A stretch of 64,000 bases of DNA from Calendula officinalis (lineage: Eukaryota; Streptophyta; Magnoliopsida; Asterales; Asteraceae). This document shows, one piece after another, positions 10,347 to 22,363 of the stretch. The stretch lies in NCBI GenBank assembly GCA_963853835.1, contig OY970828.1:64410861-64474860 (forward strand). The letters are read 5' to 3'. A model generated the notes under the pieces. That model did not search any database, had not been told where the DNA came from, and worked only from the letters and a program-made list of their open reading frames with translations. Position 1 is the stretch's first letter. Each line of letters opens with the position of its first letter. Both the position numbers and the translations under genes were made by a program.

Positions 10347-12642
10347 TTTTGAACAATTTTCTGTATAAATAATAGTTACAGTAAACGTTAAACCAACCGC
10401 TAACATTAAGCCCACCGCCCATGATTCACCTATACTTTCTTCTCGAGCATATGAAAGGTCTTTTATCGGTAAATGAAACGGACAAATTTGAAATTATACA
10501 ACCCTAACACAAATCAATTTCTTTCACTACCCCAAAGCAGGCGACGCACCCCTCTGCTACAACCCTCCGTCGACGCCCCCTCCGCCACCACCTCCTTCTC
10601 CAGCCATCTTCACTTCACAGGTTTGTTACGTTCCGATTTCTCCTTCTTTTTCCTTTTGTCTTGTTCTTTGCGATCGTCTCCTGATTAGGGTTTATGTGAT
10701 CCACGACCCAGCGGAAGTTTGATAATTCGAGGTTTTGTGGTCTTATTTTGTATGTTGCAGGTAACACACCTAACAAGATGGTTGAGTCACTCAAGTTTAT
10801 GGCTGCTCTGGTTAATTCTTATCTATTATCTATTAGTTTAGAAGCACATGTATTAATATTCATATTTGTACCGATATTCGTGTTAGTATTACAGAAATTT
10901 GCTCTTTGTTTCTCGATTGGATGTGGTTTCATGATTTGGTCATTTTTCATGCTCAAAGGACAAAGGCCTAAAAATCCGTTTTCATAGATGATATTAACAA
11001 AGGTAAGCCTGTAAAAGTATTTAAATTAGTTGAGTTATTTTGTGTTATAACATTTTTTTTAATTTCTACCAGATATTTCCCTTCACATCCGGATTCATAG
11101 GCATCATTGTTGCAGCTATTTATGTTCCCGTTAAGGTAGCCAGACGGGTCTGTCACCTGGGTTGGGTAATGGGTTAGAAGAAGTCCTATACAAATATAGG
11201 GCAAGTCTCAAAATCTTGTGATGATACCTTCAGTTGATTTAAGGCGGGCTCTCTCCTGGTGAATTGTATGAAACCGTGTGCAGCCAGAATCTGTTTTGGT
11301 TAACGGTATCTTTTTTTTAAATAATTATCATTTATTCGATTTTCAATTTATGTATTTCATGACTACATATTTTACAGTTCCAGATTATAATTTTGTTTGT
11401 TGGTCTTCATCAAGGACATACACAAGATGTTAAAATGGTTCAGTGACATCCAACTGTTGATGGTTTATTCGCTTATAGTTATGATAATACATAACATTAT
11501 CCAAGAAATGCACATGTTGTTTTGTTCTCTAATTATACAAGGTCTTAATAGATAACATAACAAAACAAACATTTATTTATTTATTTTTTTTAAAAAAAGA
11601 CTTTTTGTGAAATGGTTTGGGCAGAAGATGGTGGAAGTGATGATTGAAGTTGTGTGCAGTTTTAGCCGAATCAACCAGGTTTTAAGCTCATCTACGATAC
11701 GGGCTTTATCTTTTAATAGCACTGGAGAAAAAATGGTTACATGCAGATACCCAACCATCAACTGCAATACCAAATATCTTTTGCTGGTATGCCTCTATAA
11801 ATTGAATTGCCTCTATAAATTGAATTGCCTGTTTGCACTCATCTCTTATACAAGGTTATCTATTTTAGAGATAATCCACTGTTTAACCGTTAGTCCTTTA
11901 TATTATGTTAATGCTTGATTAGTCACTTTCTATAAAATTACACTATAATTCCAAAAAGAATCCAACTAAAATGTGAATTAAAATTTGTACAGGTGGGTGA
12001 GACTTGGAGATGGATGCTTGAATTTATTGTTGTAACAATTGTCATTCAGTTTTCCATGATGTTGTTTCTTCCTGAGTCAACCATGTTTTCTTTATAAAAA
12101 AAGTATAATATCTTTTATCCATTTGTGTGTCATTGTGAATTAGAATATTAAATATGTTATTAACTTTCAATTTGTGTTATATAGACAATTAGTTCTGGTG
12201 CAATTGTTATGTATGTAGACTTGCATTAATAATGGTTGTTGGTATGTGGGTAATAACATCTAAACGGGTCCTGGGCAAAAGGGTTGGATTTAACATAAAC
12301 GTACTTTTACAATTAATGCATTAACCATGATCATGGAAACAATAGTATTTCAGTAATATTGAATATAAACCATGTGGGATTGAACATTTACTTTGGACTA
12401 CTTTTAATCTGTTTGACCTATTCCTTTTTCACCATTTTTTCATTTTGACGTGATTGACCAAAAAGACAATCTAAGTAGACTTGCTCTTTTCTCATTGCAC
12501 TGCATTAGCTAGCTGAGCTGTTGGAGCTGTCCTTCACTGGATGTAGGGAGCGTAGACGCCCATGTTCAACATCAGATGGTGAACTGAGCAGGATAAATGG
12601 TATTTGTATCGATACTAATATTTGCTCGCTGCAAAATGGAGA

Positions 12643-12681
12643 CAGGGTACCCGTCGCCGCATCGCGCGGGTACCCTGCTAG
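12643..12681 (+). other. Helitron 1 3' hairpin and CTAG end
   Basis: CAGGGTACCCG (12643-12653) pairs perfectly with CGGGTACCCTG (12667-12677) across a 13-base loop. CTAG (12678-12681) follows at once. Such a hairpin is thought to be the termination signal for rolling-circle transposition. Confidence 0.9.
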
Positions 12682-12869
12682 TTGTTGGTATAATGGATAT
12701 TATTTTTCAGCAAGACGAAATTTATTTGCGTACATGATGTTAGGGGTGTTTATTAAATGGATTGACCCAAAAAACCAACCAATTCAAATGACATTGGATG
12801 AAATCGGTTTGACTTATTTGGGTTTGGTTCAAATTTTTGGGTGTACCCGAAATAATATACGGTTTTATG

Positions 12870-13372
12870 TAGGGGTGTGTATAAAAACCGGAAAACCGTA
12901 ACAGAACCGAACCGGAACCGGCTTAACCGGTCCGGTTTCCGGTTCTTAGATTTGATCAAAAATAACAAAACGGGTTTACCGGTCCCGGTTCGGTTCCGAT
13001 TTTTTCGGGTTTGGGACCGGCATTTAAATAGGTATATAGGCTTACGAGTTTTCATATATATTTGTCGAGATAATATGTATATAGGCTTTTAATAGAAACA
13101 TATTTTACTTGAAGCAATCCGTGAACACCCGCAAATATCATTTATTTTATTAAAAATACGCTAAAATATTTAAGTTATATATTTTAAGATGAAAATATGC
13201 ACTAGAAAATGTATAATCGGATGGAAAACACAAAAACCGAGTTTACTGGATCTAAACCCGCTTGAAGACCGACCCGGAACCGGAACCGGTTTAACCAGTC
13301 CGGTTCTCGGTCTTTGAAATTTCTTTTTTCCGGTTACCGGGTTTACCAGTTCCGGAACAGAACACACCCCTA
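12870..13372. mobile_element. Nested hAT-type MITE A1 (AACCGG-rich)
   Basis: TIRs TAGGGGTGTGT and ACACACCCCTA with perfect 8-bp TSD GTTTTATG (12862-12869 and 13373-13380). Both subterminal regions are packed with CCGGAACCGG, AACCGGTT and GGTTCCGG words. The centre is AT-rich and non-coding. It is inverted relative to a second copy of the family at 14844-25158. Confidence 0.93.
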
Positions 13373-13611
13373 GTTTTATGGTTCGGATTTGGGTTCAAAT
13401 CTTCCTATTCGGTTTCCACCCAAATAACCAAATAATAGGAAATGACTTATCTATTTATATATATTACACTTTCATAGCTTAGAAACCTTCAATTAATTTT
13501 TTTTAAATGATAGAGATTTGCTAGGATACTTCAAATATCATTATTAATCTTTGAAAGTGATCAAATTTGTGTTTGTTTAATTGGTTTTCTTTGAATTTTG
13601 TGTATCAACTA

Positions 13612-14151
13612 TAGGGATGCAAATTTAACCCGCGGGTTTAGGTACCCGCGGGTACCCGAGTCTTACGGGGCGGGTATTACCCGTCTAAACGGGTATCGGG
13701 TCGGGGATGGGTTTAAATTTCATACCCGAGAGCGGGTACGGGTCGGGTAAGGGTTTTATAATACCCGCACCGTTTATACCCGACCCGAATATATATATTA
13801 ATGTGTGATTTTTTTTAACACAACTTTAACCCACTAGTCACTACCGAAACTTAACTCAACTCTTAATCTCTCATTAGCCTAAACTAATAATGGTAAAAAT
13901 TTGGCCCGTCTCCCGTTAATCCATTACGTATTGAACGAAATAAGCCTAGACTAACTAAGAGTATTCAATGTTTTAGCTATTTTGTTTAATTTTTTTATTG
14001 AACGGGTACCCGTCGGGTTCCCCGTACCCGGGGGGATTTTTCTACCCGAACCCGACGGGGATTTGACCGGGTACGGGTATAGGAATTGCGGGTCGGGTAC
14101 GGGTACGGGTTTTGCAATACCCGCTATTACCCGTACCCGTTTGCATCTCTA
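13612..14151. mobile_element. Nested hAT-type MITE B (ACCCG/CGGGT-rich)
   Basis: TIRs TAGGGATGCAAA and TTTGCATCTCTA. The 8-bp TSD is ATCAACTA at 13604-13611 and ATCGACTA at 14152-14159 (one mismatch). Subterminal arrays consist of CGGGTACCCG, GGGTACGGGT and TACCCG words on both sides of an AT-rich centre. No coding capacity. Confidence 0.88.
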
Positions 14152-14385
14152 ATCGACTAATCAGTTTATTGTTATTATTTTATTACATTTTATAGATCAT
14201 TCTCCTATTTGCTTTTACGAAAAACCGAACCAAATAACCCGATTACTTATTTGGTTTGTTTGGTTTGGTTTTAATTAATTTGGTTTGGATATTGGTTGGT
14301 CAAAATATTTTAAAAAACCGAATAACTCAAACCGATTAACCATACTAAACCATAAACCGCCCGAACATACACTCCTACATGATGT

Positions 14386-14843
14386 GTGTATAAAGACGAT
14401 GGTGTGGTTAGTGTCGGAGCTAGGCAAGAGCTAGCGGGTCCAGTCCATCCTTTGTATATAATTTTTAACTGATTCAAAACTAAAACGATAAGGATTTTGT
14501 TAATAATAGTTCATTAACGATAATTAATTAAGTAAATGGCTTATAGTATATCGGTATCAAAGTGATTAGATGTCCTATAAGATTGTGAGTTTAAATTCAA
14601 TTATGAAAAAAAATTAGTGTAGACTTACTTGATGCGTATGTTAGGTGTTAAAAAAAAAAGCAAAATTTGAAACCCAAGTAAAAAAGTTTATTACATATTT
14701 GTTGTTAAAGAAACCCCACTTGGTCCTCTAGATCATGCTACAATCAAGGGAAATTTGAGTGATCTATTGATAGATTTAGACTTATCCTAACGAGACCTTC
14801 ACTTTTGTCTTTAGATGAAGTGAAGGCTTCTTACCGTTGGCAC
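14386..14843. other. Intergenic, AT-rich, no gene seen
   Basis: Contains GGAGCTAGGCAAGAGCTAGC near 14417 and a tRNA-like degenerate stretch around 14545-14605. Neither is strong enough to classify. Confidence 0.4.
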
Positions 14844-15315
14844 TAGGAGTGTGTTCGGTTTCGGAATCAGACCGAACCGGACCGGAACCGGTAAACCTGG
14901 AAACCAAAAAAAGGAAATTTCAAAGTCTGAGAATCGGACCGGTTAAACCGGTTTCGGGACGGGGTCAGTACGGTCTTCAAGCGGGTTTAGAACCGGTAAA
15001 CCTGGTTTTTGTGTTTGCAATCCAATTATACATTTTTAGTGCATATTTCATCTGAAGATATATAACTTAAATATTTTAACGTATTTTTAATAAAAGTATG
15101 GTGTTTGCGGGTGTTCACGAATTGGTTCAGGTAAAATATGTTTATATTAAAAGCCTGTATACCTATTATTTCGACATATATTCATGAATACTCATAAGCA
15201 TATATACTTATTTAAATGCCGGTTCTGACCCTGAAAAGACCGGAACCGAACCGGGACCGGTAAACCCGGTTTGTTAATTTTGATCAAATCTAAGAACCGA
15301 AAACCGGGCCGGTTA

Positions 15316-18045
15316 TGTAACGCCCCAAGATTTCGGTAAATGAATATTACCTTATCTTATTAATTAAATTTGAATCACGGTTTAATTTCTTAGGTGGTGA
15401 AATTTATCTAAAGTCTAATATCATTTTAACTAATTACGTATATTTTATTATTGTTCTTTTTTACCGTTTTAATGTAATCATGAGGACAGATGTTAGACTA
15501 ATAAGTATTCGGTTTTAGCATGTGCATGGAAAAGCATAAGTTTAGAAATTAGCAAGTACGGGCCGGTCATGTGTTGTGCGGATTGGGCTATATCCGTTTT
15601 CTTTTAAACGAACCCATGTGGCGTTAAGATCGGACAAGGCCAAGAGCCTTAAAAATCAAGAAGTTGCATATAGTATATATTATTATAATACCCTAGCCGC
15701 CGTTATTTTCACCTTTCCACAATATTCCTTTCACTATGAACACCACCGTGATCCCGTTCCTTTTCTGATCAGTGGCCTACAACACCACCACCGTCTTCAC
15801 CATTCCATTGCTGGTTACACCTCCTTCGACAACCATGAAAAACCACCGCCACTCATTCCGTACATCATTTTATCCGGCGAGCAGAAGCAAGCTTCCAACG
15901 ATAGCCGTACATGGTAACGCCACCACCATTTCCGGTTCTGTCTCGGTGAGCAATAGTGACGTTTAACGCCGGTAACCATCACCGTCGTGAGTTTCTTCTT
16001 TTCCAGCGCCGTACACATTGCTTTGAGAACCACCGTCCCTCCATTGTTCCTTCTAGCTTGGTTCCTTCTGCTTCCACCGCCGCCACCGTGTGCGACGCTC
16101 CCGTTTTGTTTCCCGTTTCCGCCGGAGAGTTTCATCCCAGTTTTGGACCGCCGTCGTCTGTTTTGCCGCTGCAACCGCATATCGTGTTAAGGAACAAGCT
16201 TCATGGTAGTAATTCTCACTGATTTTTCATTCCCGATTCATAATTCTTCAATACTTCTATTCCAGTCGAAGCTTGTTTCTGATCCATTGTGATTGTTGTG
16301 TCGCGGGATTAATCCGTTTATTAGGCAGCGAGTTGCGGGTGTGTGAACCAAGGACGACCATCAAGAAGCTACCTATCGCATTCCCGCTCGGTAAGGTTTA
16401 TAGTTCGGTAAATTCTTTAACCCTAATCTATGTGTATAGAAGTTTAGTAGGGCTGCGTTTCTAGAATGATACAACACCGAGTCTGTGATAGGTTTGGGTT
16501 TGGGTTATTGTATAATTCGTGTTGATATCGAGAACCTCTAACCGAAGGGAAACCGAACCCGTAGGGTTCTTGGTTTCCAACCGGGAGACTTGTAGCATCA
16601 AGGTGGTATTACAAATCTTTTCTTTTAAAATCAGGATATCTGAGATGTGGGGGCTGTCGGGTAATGAATTCTAAGTGCTCGGGTTGTTCGATGACGGGTC
16701 GGGTTGCTAAATCGAGTTGTTTGAACCAATACTTTTCTGGCAGAATCTGCCCTACTGTTCTAATCTGTTTTTGAAATACTTAAAATAATCTTTAGAGTTT
16801 TTGGCCCGTCCTGGGACCTTGGTTTTTGAGTTAGCTTTCCAACACCGCAACCCTCTCGTCAATCCGAATTACGGTTTAAAAGTTATAGTCAATTTAGTAT
16901 GCTGCTGTTAGGAAGATGACCTGTGCAGCAGGTCTGTCTTGCAATGCTGTTTTGAGACACTTAGGGTCTGTTTTGGCCAGTGACCGTATCACAGTAAATT
17001 GTAGTTCTGATTGTCTAGTTGTCGTGGTAAAAATATGGGAAAAATATATTGAGCCGTTTAAGAGTTATGGCAGTTTCCGTGAGACTGACGGGTGCTGCCA
17101 GTTTTCTGAAATAAGCCCTCGGGTAGGATTTTAATTCAGGGTTTCGTTTTTGGTTTTAGGACCGTCTAGGAGATAACGTGCTGTACCTTTGACTGTCGGG
17201 AACCCTTTGGAGCTTACGTTTCTCGAAGTGAGTATTCTCACCGTGTATTCAGTTTTAACGTTGTACATGCATGACTTACGTGTTACATTTCTTGCACCAT
17301 AATTGTTATCTGAGTTTGATCTGTTATCTGAGTATCTGAGCAGCTGTTTATTTATTCATGATCTGAGACATTGTGCCTGGGTAACTGAGCTCGGCACAGA
17401 GTCATTCTGTGCTACTACTTGCTAGGGCAATCTGAGATAATTATGTTAAAGAGATAATAAAACATAATAACACACATCTGAGTTTTGGCTATATGCCTAT
17501 CTTGGGATCACCTCCCGTCTGAGTTTTGGGATTATTCCCGTCTGAGTTTTGGGATCACTCCCGTCTGAGTTTTGGCTTACGCCTATCTGAGGTGTGAGGA
17601 GGGGCGAGGTTGATCTCTCGTCCCAAATCACACAAGCGCGCTATATAAATTAAAATCTGAGTAATAAAATCTGAGAAATAAATCTGAGTAATTAATCGAG
17701 TAGATTCGGAGTAGGAGTACACCGATGTGCCCTCATGTGTTGTATGTTATAATTGTTTACATTTTGAGATTATTCACTCAGCTTCCCAGCTGACCCAAAC
17801 TTTCCCCCACATGGTTTCAGGTACCAGCAAAGGAAAGGAGAAGGTGGACGGTTGACCGCTGTATCTTTTCATTTCTGATGTGGACAGCATTTAATATTTT
17901 AAAACACTTTATTTTATTTAAACTATTTCCGCATTAAATTCATTTTATATTAAACAATTATATTTGGGATTATTTAGGGGACCTTTTTGATTATAATATT
18001 GTACACAAAATTTTAAAAAAATCTTGTAAATTTTAGGGTGTTACA
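15316..18045 (+). repeat. 5' LTR of the LARD-like element
   Basis: 2730 bp, TG...CA ends. A TATA-rich stretch (TATAGTATATATTATTATAA, 15669-15688) is followed by a GC-rich transcribed-looking region. That region yields several overlapping open frames, which recur identically in the 3' LTR and have no protein signature. Tandem CTGAGTTTTGGG units lie at about 17480-17610. Confidence 0.93.
17480..17610 (+). repeat. CTGAGTTTTGG tandem units in the 5' LTR
   Basis: Five imperfect units of about 25 bp, each CTGAGTTTTGG(G/C) followed by ATNACTCCCGT- or TATATGCCTATC-type sequence. The array repeats at about 24528-24658 in the 3' LTR. It may be regulatory or a slippage array. Confidence 0.8.
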
Positions 18046-18048
18046 AGT

Positions 18049-18060
18049 TGGTATCAGAGC
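18049..18060 (+). other. Primer-binding site (initiator tRNA-Met)
   Basis: TGGTATCAGAGC, the classic plant LTR-retrotransposon PBS complementary to the 3' end of initiator tRNA-Met, three bases after the 5' LTR. Confidence 0.95.
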
Positions 18061-21000
18061 TCTGACTTGAGGGATTTGGATTCACAAGGAGTGGATTCAA
18101 TCTCAAGTTTGAGTCTCGAGTTTTAAAACGCGAACTGAGTAAAATATTTTCTGAGAAAAGTTTCCACATCAAGCATACAGCATGTCACGTCGACCTCTCG
18201 CTTTTCCCATTGCTGGTAGTATTTAATAGTTTTTATTTATCTGAGATGTATGTTGTATTCTGAGTATGGATGAGTAGAGTAGTCAGAGATTTTTGTGTTT
18301 ATTTTCAAAGTATATTTTTCCGAGTGTTGTTTCTGATTACATCTGTGAAATAAACCCTAAAAGTTATAATAACATATGAAAATTACATATGAATAGTACG
18401 ATTAAATACTATGTATATATAGATATACGAATGCGAGGTTTGATAATTTTGAGTATAATTTAGAGCATAATTCTGAGTAAAATTCTGGATTTAATTCCCC
18501 GTGTTTAATATATTTATGCATATACAAATACGCATACTAGAGGAATTATAAATTTTAATGAGAATAATAAAAGTTTCCAATTTAGAGGAATACCTAATAG
18601 AGTTGAAATGAGATTTTATAAATTTTGAGGAATTTTAACCAAAAGTGTAATAACGGGATATTAATTTATGATTCGCATGCTTTGAGTAAATGAGAAAAGA
18701 GAAAATTATTAATATTAAAGAGGAGTATTAAATTTTTGTATTGAAAAAAATATTAAAAACTTTCATATGGGAGAAAACACTTAATAGACCGAGTCATTTA
18801 AACGAATAAATCATAGATTAGTAAATCAAATTGATTGAGAATATTTTTAAAAGGATTTACCAAGTTGAGTAAAAGAAAGAATTATTAAGTCAATAAGATG
18901 GGAAATAATTACATTTAGCTAAACGAGAATTATTAACAGGATCTAAAAGAGAATTATTGATCAGGGCTAAAAGAGAAGATGTCTAAATGAGAAATTAAAA
19001 TTTTCGTGAATACAACGAATCACGAGATATAATAGTTAAGCAAATTCCATGTTAAGGTCAACAAGTTAGTATTTATTTCAGAATCATTAAATTGAGATAA
19101 GATGGTAAAAACATTTCGAGTAAGTAAGTTAAATTGCTGAGTGCAAAACTAAATGTGGATGACAAGTTAAGTGACAGATTGATGAGTTCACATTGATGGC
19201 TTAAAATAAACTATGTAAGTTTAATAGACTAATTAATTGGGAAACCGTTGAGTCAAATTAATCAGATATTATTGAAGCTCATCTTAAGGAGTAATTATTA
19301 AAGAGGATTAATAGGAAGCTAACGTCATCAATTTGATGATGATCTATTTAAAAACGAGTAAAAGAGCGACAAATTGAATCAAATTAACGAGGAACGCAAT
19401 AACTGAGAACTCTGATCAAAAGGATATTAATCGACATGCTCACAAATTACAATAAATTTAATATAACTGTGGAAAGGATATAAGTTATATTTATGAGGAA
19501 TGATAAATGGCATATCCAAATGAAAAGTTTAAAAGGAGATTTGTATTGTGAAAATAACTAAGTGGAAATATTTCTATGAATCTGAGTTATCCGAGTATCG
19601 CGTACGAGACTAAATATACGCATGATTTTCTGAGTAATGGTCATGAGATTTTGAGTACCCGCAGCTGAGTGCATATCTGTATTTATCAGATATTGAAAGT
19701 AAACTTTTCTTTCTTCTGAGTGTGATTTGTTGTGAATTATTCTTATGTGTGGGAAGTTGTGAACTTTGGGATTGACTCGTGACCAAACAAAAGTATGTGT
19801 CGAAAGTAATAGAGGGCCCCTATTACCGTACACACAGGACTTTTGGTTGGTTAGGGGGATATTTTGAGGGGAATGATGGACCAATGTTTGTTATGGTGTA
19901 TTTAGTATGTGTATCCTAATTGTTTGTGTGACTACATACTTGCTTGCTTGTTTTGGTAGACAATACTAGTTCCAAACTCGAGGACGAGTTTTTCTCCAAG
20001 TGGAGTTGAGTAGGGGTAAAAAGGAAAATTATCAAGAAATAATTATCATTAATTATTATTTATAAATATTATGAGCATGATGCTTATGCAGAGAGATTTT
20101 GTTGGTATGAATTTAAAGTGCGAAATCCAGATACATATAATTGATCAAATAAATTATAAGAGTAACTATCAAATCAAGCAGTTGAGAATAATTAAATTTA
20201 TTCTATGGGTAATTATAGAGTTTACAACAAAATGATAGATCGGGTTACTGGAGAAATTAACAAATCAAGTTAATTGGGTTGAATGAATATCGTGCAAAAG
20301 GGAAGTAGTAATACTACAATTATATATAAAATAAGACAGTATACTTATTCTTGGGTGGTTATAAATGTGATAATGAGAAATCATTAAACTAAAATGATGA
20401 GAACTTATTAATGAGTCGAATATGAGAAAACTGCTACAATGAAATTTTAAGGAAAATGAGTAAAATTAATGAGATCGGTAATTTGCTGGTAATGAGTTAT
20501 TATTAAAATGAGCTAAATGATAAAATTTTATTTTGATTAATTATGGAGTAATTTTGAGTTATAAGAAATTTACAAATCGAGTTACATAAATTAATAAAAT
20601 GAGTCAAAAGAGAAAAGTATTAAATTAACGGGAAGTGTTATTCAAAATTTTGAAGTATTATAAAGTGATTGAGTTTTGAGGTATTATAAAATTATATGAG
20701 AAAACTCTATTTATGAATAATTATTAAACTTGAGATGAGAACAACTATTCAATAAATTTATATTGAACTTAGGAGAAATTTCGAAAAAGACGAGAATGTA
20801 CTGAATTGATGAACCATGAGTAAACCGTAAGATTTAGAATAAAGTGTAATTGCGAATTGAGTAAATGAGAACTAAGGAATTAATTCGTAATTTGAGTAAC
20901 GAGAAATCATTATAAATAAGAGTATGAAATTTAATTGGAATTTTAGTGGGTAACATGAAATTAATAAGTAGAGATGGTCAAAATAATTAAGAGACATTTT

Positions 21001-22363
21001 AAATTGTGTAAAATCAGTGAAACGGTCTATTAAAGGATCGTTAAACTAGATGAATGAGATAACATCTATTAAAATATTATCGTGAAACCACTAAATGTAG
21101 TAGAATGAGAACCTGATAAAACGAGTTAAATGACAAGGTCGTTAAATTGAGCTATTTAAAGGGTTATCAACATCGGTAATATGCAAACCTAATAGAGTAA
21201 GGTAACAATATAATGTTAAAGAAGAGTTATTTTGAGAACCAATAACGCGGTTGAGAGAGAATATATCATTCCAAGTATTATAAGCTGGTAAATTGGAACA
21301 CGCGAGTAGTAATAAGAATGAGTAGAAATGTGATTTATACCTAATGCTATTACTTGTAAATATTATTACCTTATGAGTTGTTACTGAGTTAGAGTTTTGG
21401 GTTTGCTTCTAAGTTAAGATTTATGAGTTTGCTCCTGAGTTATACAGTTTCGAGTTATACTCCTGAGATATGTTTTGAGTTTATTTCTGAGTTGGACTTC
21501 TGAGTTATATTTCCACATCATATTTTGGAGTTATATACCTGAGTATATGAGAGTTCTGTGTGATATGTATATTCCTTGTGATTTAATTGCATGGTTTTTA
21601 TATTAATTGATAATGGTGTAAACCGCTAAATTATTTATTATGTTGTTAACAAACTGTTGACCCATAGAGTAGAGGACCTTCCGAGTCATTTTGGTAGAAA
21701 ATTGTCGATAATGAAAATTTTTACCTGTTGCTAAAATGTGTAAGTGGTTATTTGATGGAGTTGTGCGGGAAGAAAATTTTCCATTAAAACTTGTTATCAT
21801 CGTGTGAGATCCGAGTGTGATTGTGCAAATGGTTTGGATGACCTGGTACTACGCTGAGCATCTGGTATCGTCAACAAATCAATAGTAAATTTCCAAGTGG
21901 AGTTGAATCGGTGATTCAACGCGACGTTAATCGCTGAGTGCAACAACTGTGCCTGACTACGAGAGCAAGGAGACATCTTTAACAGAGTATCATTGATCAT
22001 TTTGTATTTTCTGCCGTCATCCTTTTCTTTTTGAGATAAACCGAGATCTTAGAGAGCATGTAGGTTCTATTTCTTTTAGCCCTATCATTTTGCGCCACTA
22101 AAGAAGAAAGAGTTGCATGAGCAGTTGCAAGAGCCGGAGTTCATTCTGATCGAATAGGTCACCCCGAAGAGTTTTATTTTCATTTTTTTTATTTATTCTT
22201 TATTTATTGTTTTTTTTTATTTATTTATTCATAACCTTTTTGTGTGTCCCTATCTGGGAATGTGTGTCGTTGGCGAGCGTGAGGCTGAGATGCGAGATCG
22301 CCACCCTGAGTTTTATCTGAGCAATGACTTCGGGGACGAAGTCTATTTCAAGTGGAGTTGAGT
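18061..22363 (+). repeat. Internal region of the LARD-like element, non-coding
   Basis: 4.3 kb of purine-rich, AT-rich DNA with many recurring GAGTAA, TTAAAT and CTGAGT words and no long frame. GAGGACGAGTTTTTCTCCAA followed by GTGGAGTTGAG (about 19979-20010) resembles the sequence just before the 3' LTR (GGGGACGAAGTCTATTTCAA then GTGGAGTTGAG, ending 22363). The region before the 3' LTR therefore seems to exist twice. Remnants of the original pol were not recognised. Confidence 0.75.

Larger units (their letters stand above)
10160..12681 (+). mobile_element. Non-autonomous Helitron 1 (2.5 kb)
   Basis: Starts TCTCTACTACTTATAAAG directly after an A (10159) and ends with CTAG directly before a T (12682), the A^T target with no TSD that defines Helitrons. 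The 3' end has a perfect 11-bp hairpin. No RepHel frame is present, so it depends on a partner in trans. Inside are gene-like pieces: a 5'-UTR/exon-like start at 10473-10620, a hydrophobic short frame 10764-10987, an exon-like membrane stretch at 11073-11136 (IFPFTSGFIGIIVAAIYVPVK-like) bounded by AG and GT, and a WD40-like stretch near 11686-11740 (IRALSFNSTGEKMVT). These look like captured host exons, though I cannot name the donor genes. Confidence 0.85.
12741..14377. mobile_element. Outer hAT-type non-autonomous element, hosting two others
   Basis: Starts TAGGGGTGTTTATTAAATGG and ends ...GAACATACACTCCTA. The 8-bp TSD CATGATGT flanks it at 12733-12740 and 14378-14385, as expected for hAT. 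Subterminal DNA is rich in TTTGGTTTGG/AACCGAACCAAA words. It has no transposase frame. It is interrupted by two further hAT-type elements, so its own sequence is about 590 bp. Confidence 0.85.

Noticed and set aside
10198..10422. A tRNA gene or a 74-residue protein
   Set aside because: Only A- and B-box-like words are present, with no acceptor stem. The protein frame is the translation of a repeat inside Helitron 1.
15576..17134. A set of small open frames (64-121 residues) repeated exactly at 22624-24182
   Set aside because: They lie in the two LTRs of the 15.3-kb element, overlap each other on both strands and show no protein signature. The duplication is the LTR pair, not a gene family.
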